A DNA stretch of 64,000 nt from Paulinella micropora (GCA_009731375.1 BJOX01000272.1:672123-736122); one strand, 5' to 3'. Counted from the first letter of the stretch, positions 42,362 through 54,197 are shown. The notes: generated by a model not told the origin, from the letters alone. Numbers and translations: made by a program.

Positions 42362-44110
42362 AACCTTACGACCTACGACCAGGGGGACATTATTATTTAT
42401 TATTGCGTCATAGCTAACTCCTGGCTCTAGCATATCTCCCCGCAAAGCTAACCTTGACTTAATGAACTTACGTCCTTTCTCGTCTAGTTTGACTTTATGT
42501 ACCCACGTGAGTCTCACTACTTTTACTCCTTTTTCTTTCGCTTCCTTGGGGCTTACCCACGTGTAGGTGTTAAAAGACTTCAGAGCTTCAATCTCAGGCT
42601 TTATCCATTCCTGCTTTCAACTCTTTCGCTGTTAAACCCTCATCTACGATTGCCTTTGGTACCTTCAATGTCAGGTACTGTAACCCAGTGGTATGATCCT
42701 CCACGATACTTTCTGCGGACATCTCGGGGTGCTCTAGTTCTCCGACTGGTCTTAACCTATCTATCCGATATTTTCTAATCTCGCTGTCTAACATCTTTTC
42801 TATTTGACCGTCGTCGAAGATTACGAAGTGGCTGGGCTTAGGCATCTTACGGACTTTAAGGCTATCTCCCTTCTCGCACGGTTCTAAGACTTTTCCTTCT
42901 CGTTTTACTGATTGCCAATTGTCTCGATATTCTTCCTTTGCCCACTCTTCTCCGAAAGCTACTCCCGGCACACTAATTCTCTCTCCTGTCAATGTAGCTG
43001 CTTTTACTGCTGCCTTCTTTTCTGGAGGTAGTTGTGTAACTTGTGTCCTAACCTTTGCTTCTCGTTTCCCTCTCACTATGTTAGCTGATGTGATTTTGTC
43101 ACTTTGCTCCCAAGTGAGGCACATATTGTGCGCATCTCCCTCTACGTACCTCCTACTAGGGTGGTCTGCTTCGGGGCTTTGCGCCTCTAACGATGTAACG
43201 GGTGTTAGCCCATCATCCCTGTTGTCAGCTATTTCTACATTTGATTCTGATAGAAGACCGGAATCTGGATCGTGAATGCCCTTATCTTTCTGTTGCTCCT
43301 GATGTTTGTCTAACTCCCCCTCAACCTTAAGTTCGGGTTCGTCTATTGGCTGTTCTAGCTGACTGGTATCACTACTCTCCCCCTCAGATTCCTCGACTCG
43401 TCCCATTTGACTTCTCTGGGTGGGTGAGCCTCCTTACCAACTATATTGGGGTCAAAGCGTTCATTACGCACATTAGTAATGATCTTGCGACCATCCCAGA
43501 CTCTGTATGGTTCCTTGAACGCATCGTATCCAAGCAACATCACGCGTTTTCCCCTATAGTTTCCTTTCCTTACCTGCTTTCCTATGTACATTACACCTAA
43601 ACATCCTATAGGCTTCAGTTGTCGGATAGCTGGCTTGTAGCCTAGACTTTGCTCAAAAGAGGAAGTGCCCTTTCTAGGTCCTGTCGTGGCCGGCAGAATG
43701 TTGTGCAAGGTTGTGGCAGTATGCTCCATCTCTGCCCAAAACTGTGGAGGTAAGTTAGCCTCGTACCGCATGGCCGGGCTGGTCCGGCTGTGATGTCATT
43801 GACCTTCTCAGCTATAGGATTGCCATCTTTGTCACCTGGAGCACTAGTCTTCCAAATGAATTCAAGCGGCTTCCACCACTCTATGATTTCAGTTGGGACA
43901 TCGAACTCGTTATCACAAGTGATCTGTCTGACTTTCCTTCCTGTCTGCCTCTCAAACCATGCTACAGCTTGCTTCAAACACTCTACGAACTCGTTTTTGT
44001 AACGTAAGTAAAAATCCTTGATGTACCCCGAGTAATCGTCTGTTACGCAAAATTTATAGTACTTACCTGGTACACCGCAATCATTCCAGGATGCACTGAG
44101 CAACCCTCCG
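42362..44110 (-). pseudogene. Copia-type retrotransposon, integrase to RT start
   Basis: Integrase core: CVTDDYSGYIKDFY (first Asp), VRQITCDNEFD (second Asp) and PIAEKVNDI (Glu); then HNILPATTGPRKGTSSFEQS and YIGKQVRKGNYRGKRVMLLG. A variable acidic linker (43,406-42,900) is followed, after a frame change near 42,600, by the Copia RT start: LKSFNTYTWVSPKEAKEKG, LTWVHKVKLDEKGRKFIKSR and LALRGDMLEPGVSYDA. The element is cut just after this point. Same strand and order as the 24,655-25,835 fragment, which begins some 50-60 residues further on. Confidence 0.75.
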
Positions 44111-44113
44111 TCG

Positions 44114-45100
44114 TTGCAAGCCCCAATTGTTCCGCGAACACCAAGTCACAGCCATCGACATGGTAGACGACGCTCTTCTGGTAAACGTGAACGCTCAGCA
44201 TCACTGGCACCTTCTTCCCCTTGCTCTCATGTTCCGGCGGCTTCTGCGCCGTCACCTCGGCCCACTCAACCGACTACCAGTCCAGTCGCCGGGTTGAGCA
44301 CAGCATCTAGATCTAAGAAGGCACTACGTCGCGCTCGTCGGACAGCAGCCAGCGCATATTCTGCCCGTTCGTCGTCGTCCAGCTCCTCGTCTGCATCTGT
44401 GAGCAGCACAGCCGTGATGCCAGCCCAACCGCAGACACCCCAAATATCTTCTAGTAGCTCGTCCTCCTCGTCCAGTTCCTCGTCGGCACCCGCGGGAAGC
44501 TTAACTAGTGCGTTATCCCAACCCTCGGCGTCTCACTCCCCGGTGCAAGGCGGCCCCCGGGTCACATTTTCGCTAAGCCCACTTGGAGTGTACAAGACTC
44601 GCACCCCCAACGCTACAGACCGCGACCATGTTGGACCACTCAGCCAGTTGGCACAGAGAGATGCAATGACGCCGGTACCACCGCCGCCTTTCTCTCCTCC
44701 AGCTGACCGTTATGTCAGGGTCAGCCCCACGCGATCTAATCACGGCTGGTCGGGTTTCTCCAACTTTAAGGACATACCAGGCCATCAACTGGAGCTTCAA
44801 AAAGCCTTCGGCGCCAGGGGCTCTCCAGGCACGGATCCTGAACTCTACATTGTTCGAGACATCTTTGCTACTTATTTTCCAACAGCGGCCATGACTATGA
44901 TTCCAGGCACTCACCCGCACTGCCGTCACCTTGGCTACTGGATCCCTAAGCACTTTACCCTCAATCAGGGCCTATGGCCGGATTCAACGATGGTACAGAT
45001 GCAACACCCAAGAGTGGAACGCTACTTCCCTAGGATACAATCACTCCAGCACGGTGCTTTCCTTATCGAACCCCTCGATAGAACGCCTCCTTCAAAGTGA
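44114..45100 (+). CDS. Ser/Pro-rich protein at the head of a Gypsy-type element
   Basis: 328-aa frame. The first 150 residues are Ser/Pro/Arg low complexity; the C-terminal half is more ordered (HQLELQKAFGARGSPGTDPE, HPHCRHLGYWIPKHFTLNQG). It is followed by further frames of similar composition up to the reverse transcriptase, so a Gag-like or linker role in the element is possible. No zinc knuckle is seen. Start codon uncertain. Confidence 0.3.
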   Translation: MQAPIVPRTPSHSHRHGRRRSSGKRERSASLAPSSPCSHVPAASAPSPRPTQPTTSPVAGLSTASRSKKALRRARRTAASAYSARSSSSSSSSASVSSTAVMPAQPQTPQISSSSSSSSSSSSSAPAGSLTSALSQPSASHSPVQGGPRVTFSLSPLGVYKTRTPNATDRDHVGPLSQLAQRDAMTPVPPPPFSPPADRYVRVSPTRSNHGWSGFSNFKDIPGHQLELQKAFGARGSPGTDPELYIVRDIFATYFPTAAMTMIPGTHPHCRHLGYWIPKHFTLNQGLWPDSTMVQMQHPRVERYFPRIQSLQHGAFLIEPLDRTPPSK

Positions 45101-45485
45101 CTAAAGGCTGGCTTCTCCCTTCGGCAGATTTCAGCCATTTTGCCAATAGGCCACTTCTGGTGCGCAGAGAATGGTAAGCAAGATATACGCGCACACAGAA
45201 CCGCGACAATGGCATGGGAAGACACCATGGGATAATGAATATCTGCAGAGTAACGAATCTCCGAAGCCATCCGAGGCTTCCACCGCGACCGCCCTACTAT
45301 CTTGATGCAGCGCTATTGGCCCCCTTGCAACAACGCACACGAGATGGACCCCGAAACCTGTGAGGACTTCACATGCGGTCCTGCTCTCATTTCGGGAACC
45401 AGAAGCACTCTCGCAGTCATCAACACCGAAGCCATGTGCCTGATCCGTGCGGACAATATCTGCAGAGTAACTCACTCGGCCCCAT

Positions 45486-46852
45486 GTGATGACCCGTCGG
45501 GGAAGTAATGCGCCTACTAAAACCGAACTTGAAGATATTTTCAGTATCCCGGAAGGCGCCATCATGATGTCACGGTTTTATAATAGCAAACAAACTGCCA
45601 TTATATTCCACTTTGGCCCACAAAACGGCAGAAACACTGCTCAACTCATCGCAGCTTCTCTAGTTGAACCTAACATCGAACCCACCGGCGATGTCCCATA
45701 CTTCAAAGCAGGAATGGCCTTTGACTTCTTCTACCGCCCATGGGGATATCGATCTTCGTACCTCGGCCTACTTGTGGGAGCAAATCCCAACGCCTCCCCT
45801 TTAGCAGCCGTCCTTAAAGGAGAACTCCTATTTCCGTGGTGTAGTATGGAACAGACCGAAGCCAAACACCTGCGCTTTGACCCGATACCACTCTTGACAT
45901 CGTCGTACATTCGCCGTGTTTTTCGACTCCCGACTCGATAACGCTGCTTCGCCCTACAACACTATTTTCATCGTCTTCCATGTAATGACCCAATATGGCT
46001 CAAAATTATCGCCAACGACACGTACTACGATCTCGACAGCACCAACGCTGCTACAGGCCTCCGCGCAGTACATGAGCGATCCTACGACTGCATTGTCGAT
46101 TTGCCGCTCAGTTTTTTCGACGATTCGAAAAACACGGCGAATGTACGACGATGTCGAGAGTGGTATCGGGTCAAAGCGCAGGTGTTTGGCTTCGGTCTGT
46201 TCCATACTACACCACGGAAATAGGAGTTCTCCTTTAAGGACGGCTGCTAAAGGGGAGGCGTTGGGATTTGCTCCCACAAGTAGGCCGAGACGAAGATCGA
46301 TATCCCCCATGGGCGGTAGAAGAAGTCAAAGGCCATTCCTGCGTCGAAGAAGTCAAAGGCAACCTCACGGTGTACTACACTGATAGAAACGACGAACTGT
46401 TTTTGGGCTCATTCTTTAACCCCAACCACTACATGGGGCAATCAATAGGTATAATGAAGTTCATCGGGATAGTTACGCTCGACGATGCAGCAACCCGCAA
46501 CTATCTTCAGAAGTCACACAACTGGACAGCCTCCCCGGGCACGGAGGGTGTTAGGGATTCCTTCTCAGGCGAGTTCCGCTGGATACGTTATGAAAAAGTC
46601 CCGTGGCATCTGGCCCAGTGTTTCCTTATGGTCGTAGCCAGCGAAACCGGAAGAAGGTCAAGCAAGGAGATTCATGTGGTACACCACCCACCCCATACTG
46701 TCCCATGTTCGACGGATATCATTGACCCGTGCTCTCGAGCCAAATTAAACGTCTCCGTGGCTACCCCTACGGAGCTCCACTTGTCCGTATGCAACCGTCA
46801 CGCCGCGCTCAACGACACTTCCAAGTCTGGCGCCCAGGCGATGTTTACGTGA
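45486..46852 (+). pseudogene. unassigned polyprotein part with fold-back
   Basis: Frames such as ELEDIFSIPEGAIMMSRFYN (45,486-45,941) and ELFLGSFFNPNHYMGQSIGI (46,268-46,852) look coding but match no family I know. They are separated by a 219-bp inverted repeat that disrupts the frame. Position suggests part of the Gypsy-type element upstream of the protease/RT. Confidence 0.3.
45708..46342. repeat. inverted repeat, 219-bp arms with 198-bp spacer
   Basis: Left arm 45,708-45,926 and right arm 46,125-46,342 are reverse complements with few differences (for example GCAGGAATGGCCTTTGACTT and its complement at the far end). The left arm reads as open coding sequence, so the right arm is an antisense copy. 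Confidence 0.85.
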
Positions 46853-46977
46853 CTCATCACCAAGTGGGCCACACCCATCATCGATGGCTCAATCTCAAGA
46901 CAAACAGGACAAAGGAAAATCTCTTACACTTCTACACAAGTCTAGAAATGAGCACCCGAGATCTAGTGTACTAGAGA

Positions 46978-47806
46978 TTGCTTACCCCAGAACCTGAGAG
47001 CTCCCATATACTTACACGCTCACCAGGAGGAGCGACACGGAGACACTACCGCATTGGGTATCCTCATACCTATGAAATCCACGCTGGATTTGACGTCCAA
47101 GCATCGTCATCGAACCCTTACGAGATAGTGTATTCCCCTGAGAAGTACGATGACCAACCGGATTCTTCGTCAAGTTCAAGCTCCTCATCCAGTTCATCAT
47201 CTAGCTCGAGTTCATCATCAAGGGCAATAGCCCCTGCTCAGCCTCCATCGGCCCCAGCGTCGTTACCACCGGCCCCAGCACAGCCACCGTTGGCCTCAAT
47301 TCAGCCTCCATCAACCCTGGCTCATCCACCAGCGGCCACTGGTTCTGACGCACCGGCCGCACCGTTGCCACAGGTAACTCGTGCCCACCCTGTTCAACTA
47401 CAGCCCTTTTTTTGGCTGCAAGCCCAGTGAGAACAAGAAGCATCACGACGACGACGATTCAAAAGGCGGCGTACAGGGCCCCTCCTCGTCTTCGTCAAGT
47501 GGTTCGTCGTCAAGCAGTTTGCCATCTACGCCGACTACGACCCAGACATCTGCGACCTCTCCTCCTCACTCAACGACACGACGTTCGCAACACCCTCGGA
47601 ACAAGGAAAGAATGAACTTTGCGGATTGCCCAAAAGCAGCCTCTCCTCTGCTACCTAGCCACTTTGCCTCCTCCGATCATCGAGCCGCACTTTCAAGACG
47701 ACGACTTCTCGACCATAAATCTCGGAGTTGCCGCCAATTCAACATGCTCGCTCGGCCTGGCACTGGCTCAACTCAGAGTTTGGGCAATACGCAAAGTCAG
47801 GCGTGA
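46978..47806 (+). other. Ser-run and Pro-rich linker frames
   Basis: A Ser homopolymer followed by Pro/Ala repeats (47,160-47,380) and a second Ser-rich part to 47,570. Probably a low-complexity linker of the Gypsy polyprotein; no domain. Confidence 0.35.
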
Positions 47807-49110
47807 CAACCAAATCTGGGGCATTCTCCAGACTCCAAACAACTGAGGCTGCCTGCTCCTCCGACGCTTCAGACCGACATCGGCCCGCCGTTTCCATACA
47901 CGGATCCCTTCATGGAAGACTTCGCGCAGACATGTCCCTACCCTCGCATGCTCTTTTGCACGGCATCAACAGTCCAGGGAACCCACCCTACCTCTCCGAA
48001 CGACTTTGCCGCGACTTCCTAACCAAGCGAGCGGAAGAGAAAGCAGCACCAACAGGTCCTAAGTTTCCTCCTGAAGCAGTCAACCCAAGCCTCACCAAAC
48101 CCCAACAAGACCAACTCTGGGCCCTCATCCGCGAATTCGACCACATCTTTCAAGACAAGGCAGGCATCTTCAAACATACTGTCGTGTCCCTTCGACTCAA
48201 ACCGAATGTCAAACCAGTTGCAGTTCCATGCCCGCGCTGGACTCCGGCAGTGGGCGAATATCTTTCTAGCTGGGCTACGGACGTCCTCAGCGCCGGCACA
48301 TGGAGCTACGCCTCCTCTCAATGCGCATGGGCAAGCCGCAGTTGCCCGGTCGGGAAATTCGAGGATATTGCAAAAGAAGTCATCCGAGACATTCGGAACG
48401 TTTACGACTACCGCATGCCCAATGACAATCTTCAGCTCCCAGTCCCAGGTCTTCCAAACCCGGATCATTACCGAGAACGATTCGCCGGCTGGCACGATCT
48501 CAGCTCCATCGACATGGTAGACGGCTTCTCCCACCTTCGCCTGAACCCGGACGATGACAGCCGAGATGTTTTAGCCGTGTGGACCCCTCAAGGTCTATTG
48601 GTGCCTCAAGGTGTACATCGTGCCCCCGGCGATTTCCAACGTGCGATCGAGAAGTCATTCCAACCACTCCCCTTTTGGAACAAGCCGCCCCCAGCTATTT
48701 CTACTGCAGGCGCCTATCTCGACGACGTTACCGCTGGTGCAAACGATTTTCAAACACACCTGAACCAAATTCGTGGTATATTCTCAAGTATGGACACCTC
48801 CGGCCTTCATGGATCGGCGCGCAAACTCCGCTTGGAATACCATGAACTGACAATACTCGGCAAGAAATGTAGTAAGAAAGGTATCGCCGCTGACACAGCG
48901 AAGATCGACGCCATCCTTCGAATGGCTGATCCCTCCAATGTGTCTGAAGTTCGATCCGTTCTGGGTATGACCAACTTCATACAGGCCCACATCCCCGACT
49001 ACTCCCGCCTTGTATCACCTCTTGTATCTTCTTTCTCTTTTCTGGATCAGAGACCAGTTTGCCGAGGAGCTGTGCTGTGTTTGATAATAGGATATAGACA
49101 TCCTTTTTAG
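47728..49110 (+). pseudogene. Ty3/Gypsy reverse transcriptase (truncated)
   Basis: The frame includes FDHIFQDKAGIFKHTVVSLR (entry to Gypsy RT), SSIDMVDGFSHLRLNPDD (motif A), a shortened motif B region (GVHRAPGDFQRAIEKSF), AYLDDVTAGANDFQTHL with the catalytic YLDD, and the thumb GIAADTAKIDAILRMADPSN, VRSVLGMTNFIQAHIPDYSR. From about 49,020 the sequence is unrelated. The motif B FxN/QGLxNSPATFQ pattern is altered, so activity is doubtful. Confidence 0.75.
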
Positions 49111-49567
49111 CACGACTTTTCTGTCTTCTTTGATCCTGAGGGATCCACACATAGGTATCCTTCTCTCCCCTCATCTTGTTATCAAACTCTTCTTTAGTGA
49201 GGTCATAGTGGTCTTGCACCCACTGTTGTTCCTCCACTGTGATCTCCTCTCCATCACTAAGAATCAAGTCGATCATTTTTCGTCCTCCTCCTCCCGTGTG
49301 GGCAGGTGGTATGGGATTACCATATGCTCCTCCTCCTCCCATCCCTTTTTGTTCAAATCCTCCTTCATCTTCGTCTCCTCCATATCTTCCTTCATCATCC
49401 CAGCCTCCTTCATCATCCCAGCCCTCTTCTACTCCTCCTCCTACTTCTTCATCTCCTCCTCCTCCTCCTTCATTCAATCCTCTTCCTCCTCCTCCTCCTG
49501 CTTCTTCTTCTTCTCTTCTTTGTTCTGCCTCCGAGAATTCACTCACTTCGGCGGTCTCTGTCGACAT
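49025..49567 (-). pseudogene. Gly/Glu-rich protein, C-terminally truncated
   Basis: ATG 49567 opens MSTETAEVSEFSEAEQRREE, then Gly/Glu/Asp low complexity, then an ordered segment (GEEITVEEQQWVQDHYDLTK; RRQKSRAKKDVYILLSNTAQ). Similarity to anything known is not recognised. It is cut at about 49,025, where Gypsy RT sequence on the other strand begins. It may be the first ORF of another retroelement whose left part was lost. Confidence 0.35.
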
Positions 49568-49679
49568 GATGTCGTAGTAGTGATCAACAGGAGGACAGTG
49601 TCAGCTCCTATGTTTGGTTTTTGTTCGTTTGTGTTCTGTTCCTCCTTCAGTCGATTGACTAGTGAAGAGAGAAACTAAT

Positions 49680-50585
49680 AGAGAGGGTAGGGTAAGATTC
49701 CCTGTCCTCTATGAAACACTGTTTGTATGTTTGTTTTTGTTTGAGAAAAATAGTCTTTGAGACTTTCTCCGATTTCTTGTTCTCCTTACTCAGATTACTT
49801 TCTCCTCCTTCTTTTCTATATTGTATCTAGTATGAGGCACTTGGACCTACACACAGATAGTAATAGAGAAGCTAGAAAAGCTCTCCTTGAGAAGTCGACA
49901 GTCGGTCGGATAGGTTCTCAGACCTACCTTTAGAAAACGATCAGAGATTTGCAAAAATACTCTGACGTATGTGTGAGATAATGCAGATAAATGCACAAAC
50001 TAGAAGGGTAGAGTGTTGTGCTCCTGTCCCTATGCTTGTTTGTGTTTTGTGTGTGTTCCTTCACTCTTCTGTCCACCTCCTTCTTCTTGGTCTCTGTGTG
50101 AGAACAGCAAGAACGACAGAGAGTTTGTATCTGATGTCTCCTTGTGAGCACACAGATACTGATTGGGCTAGAGGGTACGAGACACCTGCTTGAGACCAAT
50201 CAAATTATTTATTTTGTGAAAGAGTTATGAGGGAGCTGTGTTGGAGTATTTGTTTTCGTCTGACGTCCCCGTGTGAGACAGGTCAGTGAAAATTCACTCT
50301 GTTGCCTGTGTGGCAAAGCAAAAAGAAATCACCCTAGTGATGTGGACTCCAAATGTAATGCCCCCAACGATAGCTCGTAAAAAGTCGGTAATACAACCAA
50401 ACACAGTCCTCAAGAATGAGAATGATGTCTCGTTATATTAGCTCAGTGAAGCCAAAAAGGAAAACGGCAACAGACCAGGAATAAAATGGCATCAGGTCCA
50501 ATCCGGACAAATAATACTGAAAAATAAGCTGGTGCACCTGTCACCAGGAAAAGGTACTTTTTACCGGCTATCCGGGGGGTGATGC
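49680..50585. other. no gene recognised
   Basis: Pyrimidine-rich DNA upstream of the truncated minus-strand ORF. Frames of 74-89 aa near 49,930-50,200 lack recognisable features. Possibly 5' LTR or UTR of the retroelement to its left. Confidence 0.3.
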
Positions 50586-50589
50586 CTAC

Positions 50590-51075
50590 ATTGCTTTACC
50601 TTTTATACTCAGCTGTATTTCAACCCTTTATTTAAGTTTCTGAGGCGGGTAGTTAGTTTAATTTGATTGAGCCCGTGTCTGGTTCAGTTTCCTTCTGTCT
50701 TAATAAAGACCAAGTGTCCAGTAAGGTATAGAAATTGGGAACCCCTCCCCCGGCAACCTACTAAAGTTACAACTGGTTATGAGCATTGCAATGGACAATT
50801 TTATTAATATAGTATTTAGTCATATCGGCCTATACATGTTTTACATAGTTATTACTATGATAGTTCTGGTACTGGTGGCAGTCAGTTCCTTCATAGGACT
50901 GATCATTGCTTTACCTTTTATACTCAGCTGTATTTCCATTATTTAAGTTTAGGCGGGTAGTTAGTTTAATTGATTGAGCCCGTGTCTGGTTCAGTTTCCT
51001 TCTGTCTTAATAAAGACCAAATGTCTGAAGTACAGAATAGGAACCCCTCCCCCGGCAACCTATTAAAGTTACAAC
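50590..51075 (+). repeat. two LTR-like direct repeats with polyadenylation signal
   Basis: ATTGCTTTACCTTTTATACT...TAAAGTTACAAC occurs at 50,590-50,773 and 50,905-51,075. Each has a TATA-like TTTTATACT and an AATAAA embedded in a small hairpin (GTCTT-AATA-AAGAC). The 131 bp between are unique. They look like LTR R-U5 pieces or a very small terminal-repeat element. No coding capacity. Confidence 0.5.
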
Positions 51076-51339
51076 GCTTGCAGGGGAAAGCATTAGCAAG
51101 GCTCATAACCTATTGTAGAATTTGAAGGTCCGGGTCACCTAGGGAAACTAGCTTGTCAACCGGAGGCTCCGGGATCCCAGTTGTCTACCACCATTTTACT
51201 GAGATTCAAAAGAACCGAAAATGAAATCAACCTCACCAATATATGAACATAAAAGGCAATTTGCCACCAGTACCAGAAAATGTAGTAATAAAGGAATAAT
51301 TGCTAAGTATTAGTTGAAGTAATAAGAGTCAAGATACCG

Positions 51340-52015
51340 TGACTGTACGGTTATGCCGTAGTGGACTAGGATCTAATTAATTTGTCCATTGGATACTGAG
51401 AGTCTTTAGAACTATTCTTAACAAAGGAGAGCAAATGTTGTACAGGAGACTCCGGATTGATTATTTTCAGATCCATGGCGGATAAACCTCCCTACCCAAT
51501 TCTTACTCGTCTTTGTTAGAGTGTTCAAACAACCAATTCTAAACATTTGATGAAGCAAACTATCTTTAGGAAAAGATAGCAATGATTTAAGGAAGATGAG
51601 GCTTTTCATGTTACCTCTTCCTACCACCGACTATAAACCTAACTCCCCTTGACAAGCAAGGTTCGGGAAATCCTTTGGGACACGTAAAATTGTTCAGGCA
51701 AGATAATCATTGATTTTATTACCTTCTTCCCAAGTTCTTTTTGGATGCCAGAATTGAGACCCCAATAAATAGACTGAAAGACAGAAGAGGTGATAAGTTG
51801 CACAGCTATGTTAGGCGCTACCCCCTTCTTATCCCCATAGCAAGCACCATATTGATGCATAGCTTTGCTTTCTTTAGTCTATCTGTCTTCATCATATTCC
51901 ACGTAAGAGACTTGTCAAAAATAACTCCCAGGTACTTGTAAGCATCAGTCTCAAGAACATCATGTCCCATCAAAGACCATTTGAAGTCTTAATATTTACT
52001 ACCAGACTCACCACT
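51340..52015 (-). pseudogene. LINE ORF2 C-terminal fragment
   Basis: Minus-strand frames MHQYGACYGDKKGVAPNIAV, QLITSSVFQSIYWG and FLKSLLSFPKDSLLHQMFRI, with NTLTKTSKNWVGRFI, closely parallel 15,560-15,990 of the full LINE (QLITFSVFQSMDWG, FFKSLLLFPEHSLLHHMFRI). A diverged member of the same family, cut at the right by a G-run/N gap (52,032-52,104). Confidence 0.75.
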
Positions 52016-52031
52016 TCTAAAAACAACTTTT

Positions 52032-52104
52032 GGGGGGGGGGGGGGGGGGAAAACCCCCNNNNNNNNNNNNNNNNNNNNNNNGGGGGGGGGGGGGGGGGGG
52101 GGGG
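52032..52104. other. G-run and N gap
   Basis: Two G runs around 23 N. Assembly artefact likely. Confidence 0.9.
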
Positions 52105-52143
52105 TAAACCTGACCTCCTTTACTAATCATAACAGAGAAGGAA

Positions 52144-53622
52144 TCAAGGGGTCGGGCAGGGGCGGCAAGTCTGCTCGCCAATTTGACAACAGACGGGGTA
52201 GTCCTGCTTGCAGTTGTCAAGACAGGTGCAGACTGGCAAATGTTTTGGCACTACGCTGTAGGTAACACCCAAGGCATACTTTTGAGGGGGAGTGCACTCG
52301 CCCAACCCTTTCGGATCCCACTGCCAGCCCTGGCGCTTGATATCAATCGGGTCGTAGCGTGCTTCAAGGGACTGTTCACAAAACTCCCTCTTCCATAGCC
52401 GCCACTGCTGCACCTGCCCCCCGGTACCCAAAAACCTGGCACAGGTCCCTTCGGAGGAGGTCAGGCTTATGTTGTTAAACCTTCCTCTCCGCTCGAAATG
52501 CTCAAACCGCGTGCGGGCACGGTGTATGCGCTCCTTTTTGTGCTGGTGCCAGACAAAGGAGCTGCGAGGTCCGCAGGTGAACCAGTCGGAGACCACCAGC
52601 GGAGGCAGTAGCGCCGCCCGACGTTTGGTCTCATTGAGGAGGCTCAGGGACAGCGTAGGCAATTTTGGCAACGCAGGATTCCATTTGAGACTCCAGCCGT
52701 GCAATCTCCAGAGCTCCTCCAAGTTTGTCTCCATGCGCGCAAGAAACATAGGGTCTGCCAGCAGCGTCGCCCATGATATCTCCATTATATACGCGGCAAG
52801 CAGAGAATTAACTTTGGTATCTAGCTCCTTGGCATATTTATAGAGGTCGACCCACCACTGCTTACCTTTTTGCAGAATGGAAGATCTATGTACCGCGAAA
52901 CTGCCGCAGCAAAAGTAAAGCAGGCCATACTTAGTCATGCTGTATTGCAAGTTGTACGGGGCGAATCTTTTTAGGAGCTCCAGCGCGTGTGGAAAGACTG
53001 GATGGTCTTGAGGATTTGTCGAGGAGCAATTAAGTAACGGGAGGTATGTCTCCACCTTTTCCCAGCACAAGCGGTTCAATACATCCTGGAAATCGTCATG
53101 GAAATGTGTGGGGCTGGCATAGTTCTTTTCTTTCTGTGCGGCGTTTCGAAAATTTATGTACTGGGTTTCATCGGCGTAAGTGTAGTGCACGTATGCCTCT
53201 CTGTGGGTGTGGATGAAGGCTGTCACTGTTGGCAGACAGTTCCAGTGAGCTAAGATAAACTCTAAGTACCCCGAACCCTCCTTCATGAAGTTGTTGCTCA
53301 ACTTCTGGACATTGTGTTGCCAATTTTCTGGAACTTGTTCTGCTGGTAATTGCACCAGCACCGCCGTCCATGGTAAGCCCATGTGCTGTATCCATCCATT
53401 GGGCTCTATGCTATTTAAGTTCCGCGCCGACACTACGATGGTAATGTGGTCTATGATTTGCCGCTTGCCTTTACATCTATCACGAATCCCCACCTGGTCC
53501 AAGTAGCTGATATTCTCAGGAGACAAATGGTCATGCTTGTTGTAACTATGACCATGGTGAAGAGGACTTGGCAGGCTCACTGCGAGGCGGCCGAGCAAGA
53601 TACAGAAAAGATTTAACAACAT
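52144..53622 (-). CDS. secreted protein resembling DUF3431, 492 aa
   Basis: Intact single-exon frame. An N-terminal signal peptide is likely (MLLNLFCILLGRLAVSLPSP). The core has the features I associate with DUF3431 proteins of fungi and algae: ITIVVSARNLNSIEPNGW near residue 60, a FIHTHREAYVHY segment, and CCGSFAVHRSSILQKGKQWW near 240-260. This family is thought to resemble glycosyltransferases, but its reaction is not known to me. The C-terminus is Cys-rich (VCTCLDNCKQDYPVCCQ; CRPCPTP). One of the few undamaged host-like genes in the window, flanked by a gap and a microsatellite. Confidence 0.55.
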   Translation of the reverse strand: MLLNLFCILLGRLAVSLPSPLHHGHSYNKHDHLSPENISYLDQVGIRDRCKGKRQIIDHITIVVSARNLNSIEPNGWIQHMGLPWTAVLVQLPAEQVPENWQHNVQKLSNNFMKEGSGYLEFILAHWNCLPTVTAFIHTHREAYVHYTYADETQYINFRNAAQKEKNYASPTHFHDDFQDVLNRLCWEKVETYLPLLNCSSTNPQDHPVFPHALELLKRFAPYNLQYSMTKYGLLYFCCGSFAVHRSSILQKGKQWWVDLYKYAKELDTKVNSLLAAYIMEISWATLLADPMFLARMETNLEELWRLHGWSLKWNPALPKLPTLSLSLLNETKRRAALLPPLVVSDWFTCGPRSSFVWHQHKKERIHRARTRFEHFERRGRFNNISLTSSEGTCARFLGTGGQVQQWRLWKREFCEQSLEARYDPIDIKRQGWQWDPKGLGECTPPQKYALGVTYSVVPKHLPVCTCLDNCKQDYPVCCQIGEQTCRPCPTP

Positions 53623-53694
53623 GCCAGAAAAGCCGGATTATCCTACTAACCTATATACATGCATGCATATCATACATATGGCAACAAGAACACA

Positions 53695-53717
53695 TAGATA
53701 TATGGATAGATAGATAT

Positions 53718-53790
<73 letters not shown>

Positions 53791-53799
53791 GGTAGATAG

Positions 53800-53857
<58 letters not shown>

Positions 53858-53898
53858 GTAGGTAGGTAGATAGATAGGTAGGTAGGTAGGTAGGTAGG

Positions 53899-53981
<83 letters not shown>

Positions 53982-54022
53982 GTAGGTAGGTAGATAGATA
54001 GGTAGGTAGGTAGGTAGGTAGG

Positions 54023-54098
<76 letters not shown>

Positions 54099-54106
54099 AG
54101 ATAGAT

Positions 54107-54188
<82 letters not shown>

Positions 54189-54197
54189 GTAGATAGG

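Larger units (their letters stand above)
44114..49020 (+). mobile_element. degraded Ty3/Gypsy-type element
   Basis: A series of frames leading to a clear Gypsy reverse transcriptase at 47,900-49,020. LTRs are not identified. The 3' part (RNase H, integrase) is missing: the RT frame loses its identity at about 49,020, where a minus-strand gene of other origin begins. Confidence 0.6.

Noticed and set aside
49239-49569. Pro/Ser-rich plus-strand frames
   Set aside because: Antisense of the Gly/Glu-rich minus-strand ORF starting at 49,567, which has the better start and an ordered domain.
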